NCBI GenBank assembly: GCA_003854995.1
Contig: RQOI01000032.1
Coordinates: forward strand, 1 to 12,763
DNA: 12,763 nt
From: Candidatus Zhuqueibacterota bacterium
Lineage (GTDB): Bacteria; Zhuqueibacterota; Zhuqueibacteria; Residuimicrobiales; Krinioviventaceae
Direction of reading: 5' to 3'
In this document: positions 6,637-12,763 of the stretch, one piece after another
How positions within the stretch are numbered: the stretch's first letter is position 1
Layout of the letters: the number at the start of each line of letters is the position of its first letter
Made by a program: the position numbers and the translations under genes
The notes under the pieces: model-generated
What the model saw: only the letters and a program-made list of their open reading frames with translations
Database searches by the model: none
Told to the model about the DNA's origin: nothing

Positions 6637-6681
6637 AGTCCGATCGATTCCCGCGTGAAAAATTGATCCTTGAGACGATGT

Positions 6682-6789
6682 ATGGTGCAAACGACCGTAA
6701 TTTTCATCCTGGCCTCGATTGTGTCAGCCCAAGGCGCGCTCGACCGTCACGTTCAGCAGGCGCCAGGTTTTTTTGGGAGAGTTACATGA
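6682..6789 (+). CDS. possible 35-residue leader-like ORF overlapping the adaptor start
   Basis: ATG at 6682 opens a 35-residue frame, MVQTTVIFILASIVSAQGAL followed by DRHVQQAPGFFGRVT, whose TGA overlaps the adaptor ATG in the arrangement ATGA. The N-terminus resembles a signal peptide with possible cleavage after SAQ or SAQG. A weak GAGAC lies about 5 bases upstream. It could be a translated leader coupling to the adaptor gene, the remains of a lost upstream gene (perhaps an exported efflux component), or chance. I know of no family it belongs to. Confidence 0.28.
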   Translation: MVQTTVIFILASIVSAQGALDRHVQQAPGFFGRVT

Positions 6790-7826
6790 AATACAGAAAA
6801 TCATTTCTACCAATGGCCATCATTGCCACAGTTTTCCTGGCAATGACTCATTGCACGAAAACCGACACAGCTGGGGCGCCGCAAAAGATCGTACCGGTCG
6901 AGCTCGTCGAAGTGCGCCGGGCGGCGATGGCACTTCCCATTCACGGCAGCGGCATGCTGTTCGCACAGCAGCAGATTCGCTTGTCATTCAAAACGGGCGG
7001 AATCGTCGAGACGATAAATGTGCGCGAGGGAGAGGATGTTCGCCGGGGACAGGTTCTCGCCCAGCTCGACTTGGATGAGATCAATGCCCAGGTGGAACAG
7101 GCGCAGAGCGTCTACGATAAGGCAAAGCGCGATGACGAGCGCGCCGCCAATTTGTACGCCGAGGGCGTCGTGACCCTCGAACAAAAGCAGAATGTCGACA
7201 CGCAACTCCAGGTGGCTGCAGCCAATTTGCGCATCGCCCAATTCAATCTCGAACACTCGACGATCAAAGCGCCGGCGGATGGCAGGATATTGCGGCGGTT
7301 TGTCGAGCCGAGCGAACTCGTTGGACCGGGCACGCCGATCTTTTATTTTGGTTCAGGGCGCGAGCAGTGGCTCATTCGCATCGGCGTTCCGGATCGCGAT
7401 ATCATCAAAATTCGACTCGGCGATCCGGCCCTCGTCCTGTTCGATGTCTATCCGGAGGTGAACTTTGCCGCCAAAGTGACGGGCATGGCCCAGGCTGCAG
7501 ATCCCCAGAATGGCACCTTCCAAGTCGAGATAGCGCTCGATGCCTGCGGCCATCGGCTGGCTGCGGGATTTGTCGGCCGCGTGATCATCACGCCCGGAGA
7601 CAAACAGGAGTACACGCTCATTCCCGCCGCGGCGCTGGTTGACGCGCACGGCGATGGTGGGGCTGTGTTTACAGTTGTGGGCGACAGCGCGGTCAAAGTG
7701 CCGGTCCGCATTGGCCCCATTTTCGAGGAGAGCATACTCGTCCTCGCAGGACTCGACGGCCATGAAAAGATCGTCGCCGCCGGGGCGCCTTATCTGAAAC
7801 CAGGCGACAGGGTGAAGGTTCAGTAA
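6786..7826 (+). CDS. RND efflux periplasmic adaptor (membrane fusion protein)
   Basis: A 346-residue adaptor linking an inner-membrane RND pump to an outer-membrane channel. Order: N-terminal export signal (MKYRKSFLPMAIIATVFLAM); lipoyl-like half (IRLSFKTGGIVETINVREGE, about 60-95); alpha-helical hairpin (EINAQVEQAQSVYDKAKRDD to NLRIAQFNLEHSTIKAP, about 95-160); second lipoyl half (ADGRILRRFVEPSELVGPGT); beta-barrel; and a membrane-proximal domain ending LKPGDRVKVQ. A cysteine at 23 suggests a lipoprotein, but the preceding Thr-His is a poor lipobox, so plain Sec export or a membrane anchor is possible. The start at 6786 has GGGAGA 5 bases upstream; longer frames lack this. The permease follows after 106 bases. 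No TolC-like gene is present in the window. Confidence 0.92.
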   Translation: MKYRKSFLPMAIIATVFLAMTHCTKTDTAGAPQKIVPVELVEVRRAAMALPIHGSGMLFAQQQIRLSFKTGGIVETINVREGEDVRRGQVLAQLDLDEINAQVEQAQSVYDKAKRDDERAANLYAEGVVTLEQKQNVDTQLQVAAANLRIAQFNLEHSTIKAPADGRILRRFVEPSELVGPGTPIFYFGSGREQWLIRIGVPDRDIIKIRLGDPALVLFDVYPEVNFAAKVTGMAQAADPQNGTFQVEIALDACGHRLAAGFVGRVIITPGDKQEYTLIPAAALVDAHGDGGAVFTVVGDSAVKVPVRIGPIFEESILVLAGLDGHEKIVAAGAPYLKPGDRVKVQ

Positions 7827-7932
7827 TTTTTCTCGTTTCACTACTTGACGCGCCAATGTTGCCCTTCACTGCGCGGCGTCGAGTCGAACGAGCGATGGCG
7901 AAAGTCCTGTCTCTCTCAACACGGAGTAAAGC

Positions 7933-10900
7933 ATGCGTCTTCCGCATCTCGCAATCGAAAACCACCCATTCACGCTCACCGTGGTGGCGCTGCTCTGCGC
8001 GCTGGGCGCTGCGTCCTTCCTCACGATGCCGCGCTCGGAAGATCCCTCGGTGCAACCGGCGGGCGCCAGCGTGTTCGTCATCTATCCCGGCGCCACGCCG
8101 ATGGATGTCGAAGAGCTGATCATCGATCCCCTCGAAGAAGCGATCAATGAAATCGAGGATATTCTCCGGATGAACGGCACCGCTGATGATGGCATCGGCG
8201 CTGTCAGCGTCGAGTTCAGCTCTGGCAGCGATCCGGACGAGAAATATTCGGATTTTGTGCAAAAGGTCAACCGCGTCCGCAATCAGTTGCCCGAGGACAT
8301 CGGAAGCATGGAATTATTCGAGTGGTCGATCGCGGATGTCAGCATCCTGCAGATTGCGCTTGTATCTGCTACCGATAGCTATTGGCGATTGCAGCAAGAG
8401 GCGGAGAATTTAAAGCGCAAGATTGAAAAAGCGCCGGGCGTCCGTCGAGTGGAGATGCACGCCGTGCCGCAGCGCCAGGTCCGCATTGCCATCAAGCTCG
8501 AAAAGATGGCCGCTTTTCGTATTTCGCTCCAGCAACTCATGGGCGCGATTCAAGGCGCGAATCAGAATATTCCCGGCGGTTACGTGGATATCGACACCAA
8601 GCGCTTCAACGTGCAGACGTCCGGTTCGTTCGCATCGCTCGATGCGATGAAAGAGACCATCATCCACGCCGGCAATGGCAAGATTGTCCGGCTCGAGGAC
8701 GTCGCAGATCTGTTTTTCGCTTATGAAGATGACAGGTATCTGGCGCGCGTCAACGGTGTGCCGGCCGTATTTCTCACTGTTCAACAAAAAGAAGATACAA
8801 ATATTTTCAATGTCGTCAGGGGAGTGAAGGCGGGCGTTGATGAATTCCGGGACGAATTGCCCGCTTCGATCTCGATCGAATATGTTTTTGATCAATCAAT
8901 CAGCGTTGCCGGTCGATTGAACAGCTTTTTCGGCAACTTGCTGCAGGGACTCGCGCTTGTCGGATTGGTCATGCTTCTAGCGGTCGGATTCCGCGCCGCT
9001 GCCATCGTCATCATGGTCATTCCGTTTTCGATCCTGGCCGGCATTGGTTTCATCGACCTGTCGGGATATGGCTTGCAGCAGATGACCATTGCCGGTCTGG
9101 TCATTGCGCTCGGTTTGCTGGTTGATAATGCCATCGTCATCACTGAAAATATCGCCCGTTTCATGCGCCTGGGATACAGTCGCATTGAAGCGGCGGCGCA
9201 GGGCGCCAGCCAGGTGGGGTGGGCCATCGTCAGCGCCACATTGACGACGGTGCTCGCCTTTTTCCCGATGATGATGATGGGCAATGTCACCGGAGATTTC
9301 ATCCGCAGCATGCCGCTGACCGTCATATATACGCTCACAGCGTCATTGTTTTTATCCCTGACCTTCACGCCCTATCTGTCGAGCCTATTTCTCAATGTGG
9401 AAAAATCATCTGTGACGCTGATCCGACGATGGATGAATCGATTTGTCGAGACCTGCTATCGACGCACCCTGCGGCGCGTTCTCGCAAGACCGGCATTTTT
9501 TCTCATCCTTGCCGCGATCGTTTTTCTCTCCAGCCTGGCGCTTTTCCCTCTCATCGGTGTCAGTTTTTTCCCCAAGGCAGAAAAGCCGCAATTCATGATC
9601 AATATCAATACGCCGAGCGGCACCAATCTGGCAGAGACCGACCGCGTCACTCGTGAAGTGGAACAAGTGCTCGGCGAGTATGAGAATGTCCGCTATGCTG
9701 TGGCGAATGTCGGACACGGCAATCCGCGCATTTATTACAACGTCGTGCCGAAACGCGACCGCAGCACGCATGCGCAGATCTTTGTTCAGCTGGAAGAATT
9801 CGAACTGAAAGAGTTTTATGACATCTTGCAGCACCTGCGCGCGCGATTTGCCGACTTGCCCGACGCAAAGATAGAGATCAAAGAGTTTGAACAGGGTCCG
9901 CATCTGCAGGCGCCCATCGCCATTCGCCTGCTCGGCGACAACCTGGAGGTGCTGGAAAAAATTTCGCACGATGTAGAAGATATGTTTCTGGCAACAGACG
10001 GAACGATCAACGTGGATAATCCGCTATCAACCTCGAAAACCGATTTGATCGTCAAGATCGATCGAGAGAAAGCGGGCTTGCTCGGCGTGCCTCTGGTGGA
10101 AATCGATAGAGCTGTTCGCGCCGGTATATCGGGTCTGACGGTCAGTCGTTATCGCGATCAAGAAGGAGAAGAGTTCAATATTGTGGTTCGGCTGCCCTTG
10201 CAGGAAAAGACGCGACTGGATGATTTGGCAAGAATTTACATCACCGCAATGACCGGTGCGCCTGTTCCGCTGAACAGCGTCGCCAGCGTCGAGTTTGTGG
10301 CGACGCCCCAGCAGATCGATCACTTTAATATGCAGCGCACAGTCATCATCACAGCCGACGTGCGCGCTAGTTATTCTGTTGATAGTGTAACCAGGCAGAT
10401 CATCTCCAGGCTGGAAAAATATAATTTTCCAAAGGGCTATCGCTATTCGATCGGCGGTGAGCTGGAATCTCGCCAAGAGTCGTTCAGCGGCCTGCTGCAG
10501 GCGATCATTGTGGCGCTCATCGGCATCTTTGCGGTGCTGGTGCTGCAGTTTAAATCTTACAGTCAACCGCTGATCGTCTTTAGCACCATTCCATTGGCCG
10601 GCATCGGCTCTGTGCTGGCTTTGTTGCTGACCGGCAATTCTTTTTCCTTCACCGCTTTTGTCGGCCTCACCAGCCTGATCGGCATTGTGGTGAATAATGC
10701 GATCATCCTGGTCGATTATGCAAACCAGTTGCGCGCCGACGGCAGAGATGTCGATGCCGCGTTGCAGGAAGCCGGCGAGACACGTCTCATTCCCATTGTT
10801 CTGACAACAGCGACGACCGTGGGTGGCTTGTTGCCGCTGACGCTCATCGGCGGTTCTCTCTTCGCACCCATGGGATGGACGATCATCGGTGGTCTTTCAG

Positions 10901-10974
10901 TGTCGACTTGTTTGACGCTCCTGGTGGCGCCGGCGTTGTACAAATTGTTGACAAAATCCGACGGTCACTACTGA
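7933..10974 (+). CDS. RND efflux permease (AcrB/HAE-like)
   Basis: A 1013-residue inner-membrane proton-driven transporter, near the usual 1020-1050. It has the duplicated RND plan: TM1 (TVVALLCALGAASFLTM), a first periplasmic loop with FVIYPGATPMDVEELIIDPL, TM2-6 (about 330-480), TM7 (about 515-535), a second periplasmic loop, and TM8-12 (about 845-1000) with FVGLTSLIGIVVNNAIILVD. In TM4, GLLVDNAIVITENI keeps the first of the two AcrB aspartates (Asp398) but has Asn399 for the second. In TM10, Asn931 stands where AcrB has its relay lysine. This pattern is known in some RND subgroups. Substrates cannot be predicted, and hydrophobic compounds are only the usual family role. ATG 7933 has GGAG 6 bases upstream. 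It probably forms an operon with the adaptor, since no terminator lies between them. Confidence 0.94.
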   Translation: MRLPHLAIENHPFTLTVVALLCALGAASFLTMPRSEDPSVQPAGASVFVIYPGATPMDVEELIIDPLEEAINEIEDILRMNGTADDGIGAVSVEFSSGSDPDEKYSDFVQKVNRVRNQLPEDIGSMELFEWSIADVSILQIALVSATDSYWRLQQEAENLKRKIEKAPGVRRVEMHAVPQRQVRIAIKLEKMAAFRISLQQLMGAIQGANQNIPGGYVDIDTKRFNVQTSGSFASLDAMKETIIHAGNGKIVRLEDVADLFFAYEDDRYLARVNGVPAVFLTVQQKEDTNIFNVVRGVKAGVDEFRDELPASISIEYVFDQSISVAGRLNSFFGNLLQGLALVGLVMLLAVGFRAAAIVIMVIPFSILAGIGFIDLSGYGLQQMTIAGLVIALGLLVDNAIVITENIARFMRLGYSRIEAAAQGASQVGWAIVSATLTTVLAFFPMMMMGNVTGDFIRSMPLTVIYTLTASLFLSLTFTPYLSSLFLNVEKSSVTLIRRWMNRFVETCYRRTLRRVLARPAFFLILAAIVFLSSLALFPLIGVSFFPKAEKPQFMININTPSGTNLAETDRVTREVEQVLGEYENVRYAVANVGHGNPRIYYNVVPKRDRSTHAQIFVQLEEFELKEFYDILQHLRARFADLPDAKIEIKEFEQGPHLQAPIAIRLLGDNLEVLEKISHDVEDMFLATDGTINVDNPLSTSKTDLIVKIDREKAGLLGVPLVEIDRAVRAGISGLTVSRYRDQEGEEFNIVVRLPLQEKTRLDDLARIYITAMTGAPVPLNSVASVEFVATPQQIDHFNMQRTVIITADVRASYSVDSVTRQIISRLEKYNFPKGYRYSIGGELESRQESFSGLLQAIIVALIGIFAVLVLQFKSYSQPLIVFSTIPLAGIGSVLALLLTGNSFSFTAFVGLTSLIGIVVNNAIILVDYANQLRADGRDVDAALQEAGETRLIPIVLTTATTVGGLLPLTLIGGSLFAPMGWTIIGGLSVSTCLTLLVAPALYKLLTKSDGHY

Positions 10975-10987
10975 GTTCCACCAAGAG

Positions 10988-11380
10988 TCACTGGCCTTGT
11001 TCAACAACAATGCCCCCGGGCTGGTGTTTTTTGAATATCTTTTCCGTCTCTTCATTCATCAACACCCACAGTGCATAAATGCCGAACGCAGTGCCGAGCG
11101 GAAATTTGAGCAGATCGAGGATGGCGAGGATGATGCCGAGCAGGCGGCTCCATGATTTCAGCTTCAACAGGCCCCAGCCGGCGATCAGTTCCGGTATGGC
11201 GAGAATGGAGAGGATGCCGGAGATGGCCATGGCGACGATGAAGGTGATGGTAATGGCTTCCGGATCGCGCGAAAGAATGCCGCCGCCGGCCACTGCGATG
11301 AAGACGATCGCCGCTGCCAGCAATCCCAGCGCGCCGAATATGATATTGATCAAGCCGATGATTTTGATGTGACTTTCCAT
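10988..11380 (-). CDS. small multi-pass membrane protein, function unknown
   Basis: A 130-residue protein starting MESHIKIIGLINIIFGALG, with AAGGAGG 4 bases before ATG 11380. Three or four membrane helices are visible: about 7-31, about 42-64, and a long stretch from about 79 to 107 (LLGIILAILDLLKFPLGTAF then GIYALWVLM) that probably folds as two. The ...GWGLLKLKSWSRLLGIIL... and FPLGTAFGIYALWVL segments are common in small uncharacterised membrane proteins, so it is likely a real family without known function. The charged tail NEETEKIFKKHQPG is probably cytoplasmic. Its start lies inside the end of the DUF1858 gene (31-base overlap, different frame), which suggests translational coupling. 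Its stop is 13 bases from the convergent RND permease stop, and I see no terminator hairpin there. Confidence 0.8.
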   Translation of the reverse strand: MESHIKIIGLINIIFGALGLLAAAIVFIAVAGGGILSRDPEAITITFIVAMAISGILSILAIPELIAGWGLLKLKSWSRLLGIILAILDLLKFPLGTAFGIYALWVLMNEETEKIFKKHQPGGIVVEQGQ

Positions 11381-11895
11381 CTCGCCTCCTTGGGTGTAAA
11401 AAAGGTCCGAAACTCTTCGGCACTCTTGCGCAGCGTCCACGAATGATATTCTTTGGACTCTACCTTGTCGATCAAAGGCGCCGGCAAAAAATTTGTAATC
11501 AATTCAAGAATTTGCCCGGCCTCGATAGTCTGGATCTCTTGCAATACCAGGCTGAGCGGATGTTCGCCGCGTTCGAGCATGGGGCGCGCTTCGATCGTTT
11601 TGACGATTGTGCCGGTCTTGAACCAGAACGGTGGCTCGTCCGAACTCTTTTCCGCCATGTCGGTTTGCAGCGGCGCCTGTCCCACCTGGCTGCGCAATTC
11701 ATTGACAAAATCCAGCAGGTTCAGTTCGCCCACTTTTGCTGCCTGACTCAGGCTGGTGATCCGCGCCACTGTCTTGCGCAGCAAGGGATTCTGCAATTTC
11801 TTGAACGCCGGCGCCAGGGCGATGATCTTTTCCTGCAACTGCGGATAGGCTTCGATGACCTCGGCAATTTTACATTTTGGCGTAATGTCCAGCAT
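11350..11895 (-). CDS. DUF1858 protein with a DUF2249-like C-terminal domain
   Basis: A 181-residue, probably cytoplasmic protein. The N-terminal part (about 1-70) reads LDITPKCKIAEVIEAYPQLQ then AFKKLQNPLLRKTVARITSLSQAA and VNELRSQVG, the recognisable DUF1858 helical domain found near redox and nitrogen-oxide genes. The C-terminal part (about 100-165) has IEARPMLERGEHPLSLVLQE and YHSWTLRKSAEEF, resembling DUF2249/TusA-like folds. Two ATGs stand in a row (11898 and 11895). AGGAG is only 2 bases before the first but 5 before the second, so I chose 11895. Either start overlaps the stop of the upstream DUF438 gene by 1 or 4 bases, so the pair is surely translated together. The exact role is unknown; a partner in the redox or nitrosative-stress function of the DUF438 protein is an inference. 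Confidence 0.85.
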   Translation of the reverse strand: MLDITPKCKIAEVIEAYPQLQEKIIALAPAFKKLQNPLLRKTVARITSLSQAAKVGELNLLDFVNELRSQVGQAPLQTDMAEKSSDEPPFWFKTGTIVKTIEARPMLERGEHPLSLVLQEIQTIEAGQILELITNFLPAPLIDKVESKEYHSWTLRKSAEEFRTFFTPKEARWKVTSKSSA

Positions 11896-12763
11896 CATGA
11901 CTCCTGCTTTTTGCCATACGACAGCAGACGTTGTTCGCCTTCCAGCCCTCGCAGCGCGGTTAAATCCTGGGATACTTCGAGGGTGCCGAGATAGTCGCCA
12001 TTTTCGCCCCGCACAGCGAAATATTCAATGTGGATGAATTTGCCGTCCCTCTGAATCCAGAACGGCGCCCGGCTCTCCTTGCCGCTTTTGAAATCGTTGA
12101 GTATCTGCTCGACGACATGCACGCTCGTCGGGGGATGGCACATCTGCACGGATCGGCCCAGGATCGAGCGATTGCGGTCAAAAATGCGCGATGCACCCTG
12201 CGAAAAGTACTTTACTTTATCATTTTTATCGACAAAGGTGATGTCTATCGGCAAGGTGTTCAGAACCGACATCAATTCTTCAACCGAAAAACTGCCGCTC
12301 GGCAGCTCCACTGCGCCGGCATCCGCCCGTCGCTCCTGCTGCATTGTGCTGCCTTGCGGACGCCACTCTGACTGCGGCTCGTAGAGACAAAAACCGATCT
12401 CGGGGCTGGAATTGTAGATCTCTGACCAATCCGCTTCGGATAGCCGCTCCACGCACATGGGGAAGAGGATCTTTTCTTCCTTGTAGATCATCTCTTCGAT
12501 GGCAGCAGTTGTCGGCTTGATGACAAAATTGATCAGCGGTTCGAGGTCATCCTGCAGAGTGTCGGCGCCGACGCTGAGCGCTTCGTGCACAGCCTTGAGC
12601 AGATCGCGGATCTCGTCGTGTTTGCCCCACATGACGGCCGGCGGGCCGGTGATGCCGAGCTTTTCCAGGTAGGGGAAAACCAAATTTTCCACCCGGCGGT
12701 AATGCACATCCGCCTCTGCGAGATTACTAAAGTGCAATTTGAGCCTGGGCAAAAGGTGCTCAA
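11895..12763 (-). CDS. DUF438/hemerythrin-like protein with PAS domain, N-terminus outside window
   Basis: The frame is open to the window edge (it reads EHLLPRLKLHF at the edge), so the start and most of the DUF438 domain lie outside; about 289 residues are here. First comes a hemerythrin-type (HHE) region: EHLLP, HYRRVENLVFPYLEKLGITG, MWGKHDEIRDLL and MIYKEEKILFPMC supply His/Glu/Asp ligands for a di-iron site. After a low-complexity linker comes a PAS domain (about ELMSVLNTLPIDITFVDKND to LGTLEVSQDLTAL) with the GRSVQMCHPPTSVHVVEQIL segment usual in this family. By family knowledge such proteins bind iron/O2 or NO and take part in redox or nitrosative responses; they are usually cytoplasmic. 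It is the first visible gene of a three-gene operon with the DUF1858 and membrane-protein genes. Confidence 0.9.
   Translation of the reverse strand, partial: EHLLPRLKLHFSNLAEADVHYRRVENLVFPYLEKLGITGPPAVMWGKHDEIRDLLKAVHEALSVGADTLQDDLEPLINFVIKPTTAAIEEMIYKEEKILFPMCVERLSEADWSEIYNSSPEIGFCLYEPQSEWRPQGSTMQQERRADAGAVELPSGSFSVEELMSVLNTLPIDITFVDKNDKVKYFSQGASRIFDRNRSILGRSVQMCHPPTSVHVVEQILNDFKSGKESRAPFWIQRDGKFIHIEYFAVRGENGDYLGTLEVSQDLTALRGLEGEQRLLSYGKKQES

Noticed and set aside
6838..6859. TGGCA...TTGCA resembling a sigma-54 promoter
   Set aside because: The spacing between the two blocks is one base too long and it lies inside the adaptor coding sequence.
9406..9969. Minus-strand frame of 187 residues within the RND permease
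   Set aside because: Lies wholly inside a clearly coding RND sequence and shows no family features or start signal.
10972..11020. Terminator between the convergent RND and membrane-protein genes
   Set aside because: Only 13 bases separate the stops, and nearby GTCACT copies are direct, not inverted, repeats; the GCCCCCGGGC stem lies in coding sequence without a T tract.

Overview
The window is about 12.8 kb of gene-dense bacterial chromosome with moderate-to-high GC. It holds nine protein-coding genes I can support; the first and last run off the ends. I see no rRNA, tRNA, CRISPR array or insertion sequence. An RND efflux pump with a periplasmic adaptor, several export signals and a sigma-54 activator module point to a Gram-negative (diderm) organism. 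The mix of a two-propeller sensor with a Y_Y_Y domain, an alpha-L-rhamnosidase and DUF438/DUF1858 genes resembles deep-branching FCB-type lineages such as Calditrichota or KSB1. That taxonomic guess is an inference and weak.

Layout, left to right. Positions 1-1029 (+) are the C-terminal part of a GH78 alpha-L-rhamnosidase. A hairpin with A and T tracts (1051-1087) probably terminates transcription from both sides. On the minus strand, read from 5902 down to 1165, come a 1196-residue membrane-anchored sensor/sigma-54 activator, a 195-bp regulatory gap, a secreted HEAT-like protein and a thioredoxin-like protein. Divergent from the sensor is a small exported beta-rich protein (6091-6492, +). 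Next on the plus strand is an efflux pair: an adaptor (6786-7826) and an RND permease (7933-10974). No outer-membrane channel gene is in view. The right end (12763 down to 10988, minus) is a tightly coupled three-gene operon: a DUF438/hemerythrin/PAS protein (5' end outside the window), a DUF1858 protein and a small membrane protein.

The most striking part is 2163-5902. The sensor has the outside of a Bacteroidetes hybrid two-component sensor (signal peptide, 14 propeller repeats, Y_Y_Y domain, one membrane helix). Instead of kinase, receiver and AraC domains it carries a sigma-54 AAA+ domain with GAYTGA and a Fis-type HTH, so it looks like a one-component membrane enhancer-binding protein. 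Just behind its stop codon, in the order expected of a sigma-54-controlled promoter, lie tandem CTGATATTTCAG sites, a perfect match to the IHF core consensus, and a -24/-12 element. All face the HEAT/thioredoxin pair. The sequence therefore suggests that an extracytoplasmic ligand, perhaps a glycan given the neighbouring rhamnosidase, directly switches on a secreted-protein/thioredoxin operon. The ligand and the function of the operon cannot be read from the sequence.
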